Source of the DNA: Mucilaginibacter sp. UBA4741
GTDB lineage: Bacteria; Bacteroidota; Bacteroidia; Sphingobacteriales; Sphingobacteriaceae
Reading direction: 5' to 3'
Assembly: GCA_002403905.1 (NCBI GenBank)
Contig: DHIR01000013.1
Location: 12,006 to 30,756 of the forward strand
DNA length: 18,751 bases
Part shown: positions 1-7,636 of the stretch, piece after piece
Layout of the letters: the number at the start of each line of letters is the position of its first letter
Position numbering within the stretch: the stretch's first letter is position 1
Program-made: the position numbers and the translations under genes
The notes under the pieces: generated by a model
Database searches by the model: none
What the model was told of the DNA's origin: nothing
The model's input: the letters and a program-made list of their open reading frames with translations, nothing else

Positions 1-842
1 TCGGTTATTTCTTTAAGATCGTTGCTATTTAAATGTAACAGATCAGGGTGAGGATCAAATGACGGTTCGTTATGGATCACCGAAAATTTATTCCACGGGC
101 AAACATCCTGGCAAATATCGCAGCCAAACATCCAGTCGTCCATTTTGCCTTTAAATTCCTGCGGTATTTCGTTTTTAAGCTCAATGGTCAGGTATGATAT
201 ACATCGGCTGCCATCAACCACATAAGGGCCTACAATGGCATCAGTAGGGCAAGCGTCAATACAACGCGTGCAAGTGCCACAATGGTCGGCAGTGGGTTCT
301 ATATCATACTCCAGTTCAATATCAACAATCAACTCTGCCAGGAAAAAGAATGAGCCGGTTTTTTGATTAATGAGATTAGTGTTTTTACCTATCCAACCCA
401 ATCCAGCTTTTTTCGCCCAGGCCTTATCTAATACGGGTGCTGAATCTACAAACGCCCGTCCTCCAACTTCACCAATCTTTTCGTTTATAGTTTGAAGGAG
501 CTGTTTCAGCTTATCCTTAATAACGGTATGATAATCCTGCCCGTAAGCATATTTGGATATTTTAGGCGCTAGTAGATCAGTTTGTGTATTATCGGTATAG
601 TAATTTAATCCTAATGATATAACAGACTTTGCACCATCAACCAACAAACGTGGGTCGAGACGCTTGTCAAAATGGTTTTCCATGTACTGCATTTCGCCGT
701 GCATGTTTTTATTTAGCCATGCTTCAAGGCGAGGGGCCTCTTCCTCCAAAAACGCAGCTTTAGCAATACCACAAAACAGGAAGCCCAGGTTTTGGGCCTC
801 TGCTTTAATAAGTTCACTATATGCCGGTCTGTTTTGCTGCAT
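1..842 (-). CDS. queG: Epoxyqueuosine reductase QueG (3' end cut by window edge)
   Basis: Reduces epoxyqueuosine to queuosine in the wobble position of tRNAs (His, Asp, Asn, Tyr) in the cytoplasm, using cobalamin and two [4Fe-4S] clusters. The 280 visible residues start [13 protein letters not shown]. They contain the conserved segment around [13 protein letters not shown] (about 131-143; the Asp at about 133 is the family's likely proton donor), GLGWIGKN (148-154), and two ferredoxin-type cysteine motifs: [12 protein letters not shown] (188-199) and [11 protein letters not shown] (241-251). The C-terminal part, a HEAT-like region in the family, lies outside the window. The start follows from the conserved N-terminus. 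A perfect -7 box sits only 5 nt upstream of the ATG, so the mRNA may be nearly leaderless. queG faces away from the small plus-strand gene next to it. Confidence 0.95.
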   Translation of the reverse strand, partial: MQQNRPAYSELIKAEAQNLGFLFCGIAKAAFLEEEAPRLEAWLNKNMHGEMQYMENHFDKRLDPRLLVDGAKSVISLGLNYYTDNTQTDLLAPKISKYAYGQDYHTVIKDKLKQLLQTINEKIGEVGGRAFVDSAPVLDKAWAKKAGLGWIGKNTNLINQKTGSFFFLAELIVDIELEYDIEPTADHCGTCTRCIDACPTDAIVGPYVVDGSRCISYLTIELKNEIPQEFKGKMDDWMFGCDICQDVCPWNKFSVIHNEPSFDPHPDLLHLNSNDLKEIT

Positions 843-847
843 TGCCA

Positions 848-855
848 CAAAGATA
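848..855 (-). promoter_or_regulatory. Bacteroidota -7 box (TATCTTTG) of queG
   Basis: Exact match to TAnnTTTG on the minus strand, read as TATCTTTG followed by TGGCA and then the queG ATG. No TTG at the usual 17-23 nt spacing was found upstream. The position predicts a transcription start at or within a few bases of the start codon. Confidence 0.5.
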
Positions 856-923
856 ACATAAATACAAAACAGACTTTTTAATTAGGTGTTATCTATAAAC
901 AGCTTGCCTAAAAAACAACCATT

Positions 924-1163
924 ATGGAAACTACAGCATATAATGATCCCAAAGACGATCAGATAACTAATGACGATACATCAGTAACTAATAAAGACGG
1001 AGACAATGACCTGGAAAAGGGGGAACATCCAGTTGCCGAAGCCGATATTGATGTAGATAAAATACCTACACCCGATGATAACTTAGGCGATCCAACACCG
1101 CTTACCGAAGAGGACGAAGACACCTCTAATAAAGGGCAGGGGCCAAAGGGGGAAAATCTGTAA
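924..1163 (+). CDS. Small highly acidic hypothetical protein (79 aa)
   Basis: I do not recognise a family. Sixteen Asp and eight Glu make about 30% of the 79 residues, against six Lys and no Arg. There is no signal peptide, membrane segment or Cys, so the product is predicted to be soluble, disordered and strongly anionic. It starts METTAYNDPKDD. The last residues (KGQGPKGENL) are encoded by a G-rich stretch resembling the CCCCCT/AGGGGG repeats that follow the stop codon, so the C-terminus may have been extended by a repeat. It is divergent from queG and convergent with the deacetylase gene, with a bidirectional hairpin between them. An 82-aa ORF on the opposite strand (959-1207) overlaps it; I prefer the plus strand because its composition is coherent, without stray Cys/Trp residues. 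The protein is plausible but unproven. Confidence 0.55.
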   Translation: METTAYNDPKDDQITNDDTSVTNKDGDNDLEKGEHPVAEADIDVDKIPTPDDNLGDPTPLTEEDEDTSNKGQGPKGENL

Positions 1164-1177
1164 CCCCCTAAAGGGGG
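1164..1177. repeat. G/C-rich palindromic repeat CCCCCTAAAGGGGG
   Basis: Arms CCCCCT and AGGGGG around a 2-nt AA loop, immediately after the TAA of the small acidic ORF. A near copy with a TC loop lies at 1254-1267, and a third AAAGGGGGA unit lies inside the ORF at 1145-1153. Such runs are typical of dispersed intergenic repeats in Sphingobacteriaceae, as far as I recall. Confidence 0.6.
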
Positions 1178-1191
1178 AATAATAAGAATAA

Positions 1192-1229
1192 ACGGAGAAA
1201 GCCACATTAGTTAATGTGGCTTTCTCCGT
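1192..1229. terminator. Bidirectional terminator hairpin between convergent genes
   Basis: Perfect 17-bp stem (1192-1208 with 1213-1229; arm core CGGAGAAAGCCACATT) and a 4-nt AGTT loop. It lies between the 3' ends of the acidic ORF (1163) and the deacetylase gene (1276). The minus-strand 3' flank is T-rich (TTATTCTTATT), while the plus-strand flank is A-rich, so it is a better intrinsic terminator for the minus strand. Confidence 0.75.
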
Positions 1230-1253
1230 AAAAAATATGCGTTTCAAAAAACT

Positions 1254-1276
1254 CCCCCTTCAGGGGGCAGGGGGGC
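1254..1276. repeat. Second G/C-rich palindromic repeat
   Basis: CCCCCT-TC-AGGGGG followed by CAGGGGGGC, abutting the deacetylase stop codon. It is the partner of the repeat at 1164-1177, so the terminator hairpin is bracketed by two related G/C-rich units. Confidence 0.55.
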
Positions 1277-2061
1277 TAAAAGCTATTCCTAATACTATTA
1301 CTTAAAGTTTTAGCGCTCCAGTAACCGCTATCTAATATCCTTCTAACACACATTAACGGATCATTAGCATCACGTTTATCAGCCAACGCAAAAGCGATCT
1401 TGAAGCCACGTTTATGAAACTCAGGGAAACCTGATTTATTCCAGATACCAAACGGATAAGCAAAGTAATTTATCTTTTTGCCGGTTATTTCTTCCAGTTT
1501 TTTAGTTGGTTTGTCAACTTGTATTACCCAATCATCTTTCTTAGGATTAGGGTCATGCTTGTACTTGCTGGTCATGTGGTGATCCCAGGTATGGCTGCCG
1601 ATAATGTTACCAGCATCTGATAACGCTTTAACCTGTTCCTTAGTCATGTAATGCGGACGGCCTATTGATACAGTCATTACAAAATACAATGCTTTGTAGC
1701 CATATTTTTTTAACTCTGGCGCGGCAATAGTGTACTGATCTTCATCCGTATCATCAAACGTAAGCATGATAGGTTTTTTAGGCAATGCGGCACCTATTGT
1801 TAAATAAGCATATAACTGATCGGGTAATATGGTATGATAACCGCTATCAGCCAACATTTTAATATGTTTTTTAAACTCGGCGATTTGTACAATATAATCC
1901 TTGGCGTTTTTAGAGTCTTTAGGGCGCCAGTCGCGTATTTGGTGATAGCATAAAATAGGTACTTGCTTGCGCGCCATAATAGCTGCCGAATTTGACGCCT
2001 GGCCAAAAACTGACGTTACTAATAAACAAAATGATAATAAAGTGATAGATACTTTTGACAT
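1276..2061 (-). CDS. Secreted polysaccharide deacetylase (NodB/CE4-like)
   Basis: A 261-aa exported deacetylase predicted to remove acyl groups from a cell-surface or extracellular glycan. A Sec signal peptide covers about residues 1-20 (SITLLSFCLLVTSVFG, then QA). The NodB domain shows the entry motif VPILCYHQIRD (34-44), the metal/base motif LTFDDTDED (100-108, TFDD at 101-104), SHTWDHH (156-162) supplying the metal histidines H157 and H161, and YPFG (202-205) in place of the usual RxPYG. The YHQIRD beginning resembles the PgaB/IcaB branch. The Thr after TFDD, where Gly is usual, is a mild deviation. It lies 68 nt downstream of the Gfo/Idh/MocA gene on the same strand, with a weak hairpin between them, so it may be cotranscribed with the GH92 gene or have its own promoter. 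The natural substrate cannot be read from the sequence. Confidence 0.88.
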   Translation of the reverse strand: MSKVSITLLSFCLLVTSVFGQASNSAAIMARKQVPILCYHQIRDWRPKDSKNAKDYIVQIAEFKKHIKMLADSGYHTILPDQLYAYLTIGAALPKKPIMLTFDDTDEDQYTIAAPELKKYGYKALYFVMTVSIGRPHYMTKEQVKALSDAGNIIGSHTWDHHMTSKYKHDPNPKKDDWVIQVDKPTKKLEEITGKKINYFAYPFGIWNKSGFPEFHKRGFKIAFALADKRDANDPLMCVRRILDSGYWSAKTLSNSIRNSF

Positions 2062-2091
2062 GTAATAAATGATATTTAATAATTAGAAAGA

Positions 2092-2117
2092 CTTACGAAG
2101 TTGTAAAACCTCGTAAG
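2092..2117 (-). terminator. Weak hairpin after the Gfo/Idh/MocA gene
   Basis: A 7-bp perfect stem CTTACGA/TCGTAAG with a 12-nt loop, 12 nt beyond the Gfo/Idh/MocA stop codon. On the minus strand it is followed by TCTTTCTAATT, which is only moderately T-rich. It could attenuate readthrough into the deacetylase gene. Confidence 0.35.
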
Positions 2118-2129
2118 CCTGATAATGTT

Positions 2130-3242
2130 TTATGGTTGTAAAACAATTCTTTTTCCTTCGTTGATTGATCTTTTGGCCGCATCTAAAATCTCCATAGCTA
2201 TCATGTTATATTTTAGAGATGCCTGGTCATCAGTACCCGGTATTTCTCCCCGTAATACAGCAGTTAAATAAACCAGCGGGTCGTTATTTGGCGCAGGTAT
2301 AGATTTTGGTTTATTAACTAAACCAAAACTACCTTCTTTAACTTTAAACTGAACGTTGTTGCCATCAAAGGCGTGTATAACACCCCGTTCGCCCCAAACT
2401 TCCATGTCTTTTAAATTTACTGCCCAGTTCCATGATGCTTCAATTGATGCGGTCGCGGTAGGGTACTCAACCAATATAGTAGCATCGTCTTCAACTTTAG
2501 GGTAAATAGCCGGTTTGTAATGTTTGGCAATAGCGGTAACAGCTATTGGGCGTTGGCCATGCATTAACCAGGTAGCCAGATCGGCACCATAGCAACCAAA
2601 ATCATTAAGCGCGCCGGCTCCGTTTAAAACAGGGTCTGTTAACCAGGCTAAAAACTCTGGGCTACAGCCAATCTCAACAGGGCCACGGTGTCCATCACGA
2701 ATAACCATCTTACGTATTTTACCTATGCTGTCTTTATTAACCACATCATAAATGTATTGGAATGATGGATACCATGTAGTTTCATAATTCACCAATAATT
2801 TAATGTTGTATTTAGTGGCCAATGCTTCCATACGTTTAGCCTGGGCCAGTGTTGCTGCCAATGGTTTTTCAACCATAACAGGTATATGCAATGGAGCGCA
2901 TAGCTCTACAATATCAACGTGTTTGCCAACCGCGTTATAGCCTAGCATAACATCAGGCTTGCGCGCTTTTATCATTTTATTTACATCATTAAAATAAAGT
3001 GAATCTGGCAGGTTAAAGCGTTTTTTGTATTTTTCCCAAAGCGGTTTGCTTGGTTCGTACACGCCCACAACGTTAGCAGTACCTCTTCTCATCTGGCCAA
3101 AAAAACCGCTGATATGGTCATGATTTAAACCATATATACCTAAGCGCAAGCGTTTGTCCTGCGCATTGGCGGTGACTGTAAATACGGCTAGCAGCGCCAA
3201 TAGGGTTAACCTTTTATAAAAGGCCGAATTGTTATTTTTCAT
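2130..3242 (-). CDS. Secreted Gfo/Idh/MocA-family oxidoreductase or NAD-dependent glycoside-processing enzyme
   Basis: A 370-aa protein with an N-terminal Sec signal (RLTLLALLAVFTVTANAQ, about 11-28), so probably periplasmic. The Rossmann half starts at LRLGIYGLNHDH (32-43), where the nucleotide loop reads GxxGxxH rather than the classical GxGxxG. The family signature VMVEKPLA (122-129; Lys126 is the usual catalytic/NAD-contacting Lys) is intact. The second domain contains the region DFGCYGADLATWL, with Tyr where many members have the DxGxH histidine. The start codon lies inside the 3' end of the GH92 gene (11-nt overlap), implying translational coupling and a joint role in glycan breakdown. 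Family members include sugar dehydrogenases and NAD-dependent glycosidases such as GH109. Which of these applies is unresolved. Confidence 0.85.
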   Translation of the reverse strand: MKNNNSAFYKRLTLLALLAVFTVTANAQDKRLRLGIYGLNHDHISGFFGQMRRGTANVVGVYEPSKPLWEKYKKRFNLPDSLYFNDVNKMIKARKPDVMLGYNAVGKHVDIVELCAPLHIPVMVEKPLAATLAQAKRMEALATKYNIKLLVNYETTWYPSFQYIYDVVNKDSIGKIRKMVIRDGHRGPVEIGCSPEFLAWLTDPVLNGAGALNDFGCYGADLATWLMHGQRPIAVTAIAKHYKPAIYPKVEDDATILVEYPTATASIEASWNWAVNLKDMEVWGERGVIHAFDGNNVQFKVKEGSFGLVNKPKSIPAPNNDPLVYLTAVLRGEIPGTDDQASLKYNMIAMEILDAAKRSINEGKRIVLQP

Positions 3243-5562
3243 TTGAAAGCGAATAAGGGAAGCTTGATTCTTGCGTACCTCTTTGTTTATTAGGAAACGC
3301 AGACATTTTAAAGTTTATAACACCGCCTTGCGATAAAGTATTATGGCCAAACCAGTTATTGTTGTATGGTTTACCATTTACAGTTATTGCACTAACATAT
3401 TTATTGCCTTCGCTGTTGTTTGGTGCATTAAGTATTAGTTTTTTGCCATTTTCAAGGCTAACGGTAATGTTTTTAAATAATGGTGTGCCTATAACGTATT
3501 GGCTGCTGGTAGGGCATACCGGGTAAAACCCCATTGCCGAAAATATATACCAGGCAGATGTTTGTCCATTATCCTCATCGCCGCAATAACCATCAGGCGT
3601 TGCTTTGTATAGTTTTTCCATAGCATCACGGATATGCTCTTGTGATTTCCAGGGCTCACCCGCAAAGTTGTATAGATACAGCATGTGCTGGATAGGCTGG
3701 TTACCATGCGCGTATTGGCCCATGTTTACGATCTGCATTTCGCGGATCTCGTGGATAACACCGCCATAATAGCTATCATCAAAAACAGGAGGGATGATAA
3801 AGATTGAATCTAATTTGTTAATAAATGCTTTTTTACCGCCTTCTAAATTGATCATACCTTGAATGTCATGTAAAGCTGCCCAGCTATAGTGCCATGCGTT
3901 ACCTTCGGTAAATGCATCACCCCATTTAAGCGGGTTAAATGGAGTTTCCCAAGAGCCATCTTTGTTTTTACCACGCATTAAGCCTATTGATTTATCAAAC
4001 AGGTTACGGTAGTTTAAACTTCTTTTCTTGTAGATATCAATTTCTGATGCAGGTTTGTTTAATGCTTTACCTAATTTATATATAGCAAAATCATCGTAAG
4101 CATACTCTAAGGTACGGGCAGCGTTTTCGTTGATCTTAACATCATAAGGCACGTAGCCCAATGTGTTATAATACTCTACACCACGACGGCCTGTCGCATT
4201 TGGGCCTGTGTTGTTAGCGCCATGTTTTACTGCTTCCCATAGGGTATTGATATCATAACCACGTATACCTTTTAAGTAAGCATCAGCAACTATCGAAGCA
4301 GAGTTGTTACCTATCATACAATCAGCATAACCCGGGCTTGACCATTCAGGCAACCATCCGCCTTCTTTATAATCATTAACAAGGCCTGCTTGCATTTCTT
4401 TATCTATCGATGGATAAACAAGGTTCAAGAATGGGTATAATGCTCTGAAAGTATCCCAGAAACCTGTACCTGCAAATTTATAACCCGGTAAAACCTGGCC
4501 GTTTTGCGCACTGTAGTGTGTTGGTGCACCTTTTGCATCGATCTCATACATTTTATGAGGGAAGAAAAGCATACGATAAAGACATGAGTAGAAAGTACGG
4601 GTTTGATCAATCGTTCCGCCCGATACTGATAAACGGCTTAATGTTTTATTCCATACTGCTCTTCCTTTTTGAGCGGTGGCGTTAAAGCTTTCGCTGCCAA
4701 CCTCTCTTTTTAAGTTAAGCTCAGCTTGTTCAATACTAATGAATGATGATGCAACACGCAGGTTAACGGTTTCGCCACCACGGGTTTTAAATCCGATAGC
4801 CGCTAAAGCATGACCAGCAGTTGTTTCTAAAGAACTGTTTAAGGCAGCAGTTTCTACCTTCATTCGGGCTCCACCACGACCTGTTTTATCTTCTTCGGTT
4901 AGGTTGTAGGTTTGTGATAAAGTGAAAGGTTTATCAACATAAATAACAAAGTAGTTTTTAAAGTTTTTTAACTGTCCGGCAGCATACCTGGTTGAGTAAC
5001 CAACTATCTTGTTTTGACCAGGGATAACTTTTATGTACGATCCTTTGTCATAAGCATCAACAACAATAAATGAGCTGTCGGTTTTTGGGAAAGTGAACCT
5101 AAATTGTGCGGCACGCTCGGTAGGTGCTATCTCGGTAGTAATATCATGGTCAGCTAAGTAAACGCTGTAATAATATGGTTTAACAACTTCTGCTTTATGC
5201 GAGAACCAGCTTGCGCGATCGTTTTGTGTAACTTTTAAATGCTTGGTCATAGGCATAATTGAAAATTGCCCATAATCGCCCATCCAGGGTGACGGCTGGT
5301 GTGTTTGCTTAAAGCCTACAATTTTATGTGCATCATAAGTATATGCCCATCCATCACCATTTGGGCCGGTTTGCGGGGTCCAAAAGTTCATTCCCCATGG
5401 TAATGCTATACATGGGTAGGTATTGCCATTTGAAAGATCGGGTTTTGATGATGAACCCATCAATGGGTTAACCCAATCAACAGGGTCAGTAATTTTTGTT
5501 ACCAGTTGGGCAAAAGTGTTACTGCATATTAATAACGATGCAAAAAGTAATATTCGTTTCAT
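3232..5562 (-). CDS. Secreted GH92 alpha-mannosidase
   Basis: A 776-aa exo-acting, Ca2+-dependent, inverting alpha-mannosidase (usually alpha-1,2) acting on mannans or N-glycans. It has a signal peptide (RILLFASLLICSNTFAQ) and no lipobox, so it is periplasmic or secreted. The N-terminal beta-sandwich starts with VNPLMGSSS and PCIALPWGMNFWTPQTG, highly typical of GH92. The catalytic (alpha/alpha)6 domain carries GTGFWDTFRALYPF, HEIREMQIVNMGQYAHGNQP (about 600-620) and GYCGDEDNGQTSAWYIFSAM (about 658-677), whose acidic residues correspond to the family's general-base pair. Length is normal for the family. It starts 95 nt downstream of ruvB, and its 3' end overlaps the Gfo/Idh/MocA start. No SusC/SusD pair is present in the window, so this is not a classic polysaccharide utilisation locus here. 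Confidence 0.96.
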   Translation of the reverse strand: MKRILLFASLLICSNTFAQLVTKITDPVDWVNPLMGSSSKPDLSNGNTYPCIALPWGMNFWTPQTGPNGDGWAYTYDAHKIVGFKQTHQPSPWMGDYGQFSIMPMTKHLKVTQNDRASWFSHKAEVVKPYYYSVYLADHDITTEIAPTERAAQFRFTFPKTDSSFIVVDAYDKGSYIKVIPGQNKIVGYSTRYAAGQLKNFKNYFVIYVDKPFTLSQTYNLTEEDKTGRGGARMKVETAALNSSLETTAGHALAAIGFKTRGGETVNLRVASSFISIEQAELNLKREVGSESFNATAQKGRAVWNKTLSRLSVSGGTIDQTRTFYSCLYRMLFFPHKMYEIDAKGAPTHYSAQNGQVLPGYKFAGTGFWDTFRALYPFLNLVYPSIDKEMQAGLVNDYKEGGWLPEWSSPGYADCMIGNNSASIVADAYLKGIRGYDINTLWEAVKHGANNTGPNATGRRGVEYYNTLGYVPYDVKINENAARTLEYAYDDFAIYKLGKALNKPASEIDIYKKRSLNYRNLFDKSIGLMRGKNKDGSWETPFNPLKWGDAFTEGNAWHYSWAALHDIQGMINLEGGKKAFINKLDSIFIIPPVFDDSYYGGVIHEIREMQIVNMGQYAHGNQPIQHMLYLYNFAGEPWKSQEHIRDAMEKLYKATPDGYCGDEDNGQTSAWYIFSAMGFYPVCPTSSQYVIGTPLFKNITVSLENGKKLILNAPNNSEGNKYVSAITVNGKPYNNNWFGHNTLSQGGVINFKMSAFPNKQRGTQESSFPYSLSNEK

Positions 5563-5657
5563 AAAAGTTATTTTATAGTATAAAACTATGGTAATTGGTT
5601 GGTTATAATTTAAGGTGTTAACAGTTTAATTGTGACGGCAATAGTAATAATAAAAAC

Positions 5658-6680
5658 TTAAAATAAGGAAGCATTTCCGCCTAGTTTTATTTTACCCAAA
5701 TGCTTGTAAGCGCTCTCGGTAGCTTCACGGCCGCGAGCCGTGCGCATTAAGAAGCCTTCCTGTATCAAAAAAGGTTCATAAACTTCTTCAATGGTGCCTT
5801 CATCTTCGCCAACGGCTGTAGCAATTGTTTTTAAACCAACAGGGCCGCCTTTAAATTTATCAATAATGGTGGTAAGTATTTTATTATCCATTTCGTCCAG
5901 GCCATGCTCATCCACGTTTAGTGCGTTAAGCGCATATTTAGCAATAGCAGTATCAATATTTCCATCGCCTTTTATCTGGGCAAAATCTCTTGTACGGCGC
6001 AATAAAGCATTGGCAATACGTGGCGTACCACGGCTTCGGCGTGCAATTTCATACGCACCTTCATCGCTTATAGGTGTTTTTAATATGGATGCAGAGCGTA
6101 GTACAATAGTGGTTAATAACTTGGCATCATAATATTCTAACCTGGAGTTGATACCAAAACGGGCGCGCAAGGGAGCCGTAAGTAACCCCGAACGTGTTGT
6201 AGCGCCAACTAAAGTAAACGGATTAAGTGATATTTGCACCGAGCGCGCGTTAGGCCCGCTCTCCAGCATTATATCTATCTTAAAATCCTCCATTGCCGAA
6301 TAAAGGTATTCTTCAACCAACGGACTTAAACGATGTATCTCATCAATAAATAAAATATCGCCGGTTTCAAGGTTGGTTAGTAAGCCCGCCAGATCGCCGG
6401 GTTTATCAAGTACAGGGCCCGACGTTATTTTGATACCAACGCCCATCTCGTTAGCAATAATATACGATAGGGTAGTCTTACCTAATCCCGGAGGGCCATG
6501 CAACAACACATGGTCAAGCGCTTCGCCGCGCTGGCGAGCCGCTTGTACAAATATTCTTAAATTGGCTAATATTTTAAACTGACCAGTAAAGTCTTCAAAT
6601 GCCTGCGGACGCAATACTTTTTCAATATCGCGGTCGGTAGGGGATAGACGTTCACCGTCAGGATCAAGATGCTCGTTCAT
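5658..6680 (-). CDS. ruvB: Holliday junction branch migration helicase RuvB
   Basis: The 340-aa AAA+ motor of the RuvAB complex, which drives branch migration of Holliday junctions in recombinational repair. Motifs are complete: Walker A GPPGLGKT (62-69), Walker B ILFIDE (109-114), sensor/arginine-finger region [18 protein letters not shown] (159-176, finger R174), and the C-terminal winged helix with [15 protein letters not shown] and the [12 protein letters not shown]-contact segment. Length is normal. Upstream lies an inverted-repeat-rich gap and downstream the GH92 gene. ruvB and queG are often neighbours in Bacteroidota, as I recall. If so, the mannosidase, oxidoreductase and deacetylase genes were inserted between them. 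Confidence 0.98.
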   Translation of the reverse strand: MNEHLDPDGERLSPTDRDIEKVLRPQAFEDFTGQFKILANLRIFVQAARQRGEALDHVLLHGPPGLGKTTLSYIIANEMGVGIKITSGPVLDKPGDLAGLLTNLETGDILFIDEIHRLSPLVEEYLYSAMEDFKIDIMLESGPNARSVQISLNPFTLVGATTRSGLLTAPLRARFGINSRLEYYDAKLLTTIVLRSASILKTPISDEGAYEIARRSRGTPRIANALLRRTRDFAQIKGDGNIDTAIAKYALNALNVDEHGLDEMDNKILTTIIDKFKGGPVGLKTIATAVGEDEGTIEEVYEPFLIQEGFLMRTARGREATESAYKHLGKIKLGGNASLF

Positions 6681-6689
6681 TAGGCGAAT

Positions 6690-6786
6690 TTAAAGATTAA
6701 AGATTAGAGATTAAAGATTAGGAGCAGTTTTTAGAGATTAAATTAACATGCCGGGCAACTAATCTTTAATCTCTAATAACTAATCT
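6690..6786. repeat. AT-rich direct and inverted repeats upstream of ruvB
   Basis: Tandem-like copies of AAAGATTA/GAGATTA (6691-6721) are followed 37 nt later by their inverted copy. ATTAGAGATTAAAGATTAG at 6703-6721 and its exact reverse complement at 6759-6777 form a perfect 19-bp inverted repeat. It fills almost the whole gap between the GT2 stop and the ruvB start and may fold as a long hairpin in the transcript. The type resembles dispersed intergenic repeats of this group. Confidence 0.75.
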
Positions 6787-7518
6787 TCAACCTTCAGGAT
6801 ACTTTCTGAAAATGCTATTTATACGCATACGCAATACGCCCAAAACAGCTTCTTTAAATATACCTTTTGACATTTTTGAGGTGCCGGCCGTTCGGTCTGT
6901 AAATATGATAGGTATCTCTGTAACCGTAAATCCATGTTTTACGGCTGTATATTTCATTTCTATCTGGAAGGCGTAGCCCACAAACTTTATCTTATTAAGT
7001 TCAACGGTTTCTAACACGTTGCATTTATAACACATAAAACCTGCAGTAAAATCCTGGATTTTTATTCCAGTAATAAAACGAACATATACCGATGCGAAAT
7101 AACTCATTAACACCCGGCTCATGGGCCAGTTTACTACATTCACACCTTTAATATAACGCGAACCTACGGATACATCAGCACCTTCAATGCAAGCGGTCCT
7201 CAACCTGATCAGATCTTCCGGATTGTGCGAAAAATCGGCATCCATTTCGAAAATATAATCATATTCATGCTCAATGGCCCATTTAAAACCATGTATATAC
7301 GCTGTGCCTAATCCTTGTTTGCCTGCACGCTCTACCAGGAAAAGTTTTTCGGGATAAGTATTCTGAAGATGTTTAACAATTATTTGTGTGCCATCAGGCG
7401 ATCCATCATCGATAATCAGGACATGGAAATCATACGGCAAAGAAAATACCTTACGGATCATCCGTTCAATGTTTTCCTTTTCGTTGTAGGTAGGTATAAT
7501 TACTATGCTATCAGGCAC
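6787..7518 (-). CDS. Polyprenol-phosphate mannosyltransferase (DPM1-like GT2)
   Basis: A 243-aa GT-A glycosyltransferase of family 2. It is predicted to transfer mannose (or another hexose) from its nucleotide sugar to polyprenyl phosphate at the inner membrane, supplying lipid-linked sugar for glycan or protein glycosylation. Motifs: IVIIPTYNEKENI (5-17), IIDDGSPDGT (35-44), the metal-binding DAD of FEMDADFSHNPEDL (93-95), GSRYIKG and the TAGTSKMSKG segment. There are no strong C-terminal membrane helices, matching the soluble DPM1 type. The start codon is GTG, and an in-frame TAA lies directly upstream, so no longer form is possible. It precedes ruvB on the same strand. The sugar specificity is inferred from family resemblance. 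Confidence 0.9.
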   Translation of the reverse strand: MPDSIVIIPTYNEKENIERMIRKVFSLPYDFHVLIIDDGSPDGTQIIVKHLQNTYPEKLFLVERAGKQGLGTAYIHGFKWAIEHEYDYIFEMDADFSHNPEDLIRLRTACIEGADVSVGSRYIKGVNVVNWPMSRVLMSYFASVYVRFITGIKIQDFTAGFMCYKCNVLETVELNKIKFVGYAFQIEMKYTAVKHGFTVTEIPIIFTDRTAGTSKMSKGIFKEAVLGVLRMRINSIFRKYPEG

Positions 7519-7587
7519 TTATAAGTTTTTAAGCTTTTGGGTAAACAGTTTACTAAATTACTAGATTTAGTAGTTATATAAAATAAA

Positions 7588-7620
7588 AAGAGCAGGAAAC
7601 TGTAAATAATTCCTGCTCTT
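7588..7620 (-). terminator. Rho-independent terminator of the POT transporter gene
   Basis: An 11-bp stem AAGAGCAGGAA/TTCCTGCTCTT with an 11-nt loop, read on the minus strand and followed by TTTATTTTATAT. It begins 16 nt after the transporter stop codon. Confidence 0.85.
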
Positions 7621-7636
7621 GTAAAATGTGGTTGAT

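Noticed and set aside
5791..6132. 113-aa plus-strand open frame
   Set aside because: It lies wholly inside ruvB on the opposite strand, and ruvB has all its motifs there; the frame is a shadow.
7551..7572. Small hairpin TACTAAAT/ATTTAGTA before the GT2 gene
   Set aside because: Only 8 AT-rich pairs, easily chance in AT-rich DNA, and the real terminator lies next to it at 7588-7620.
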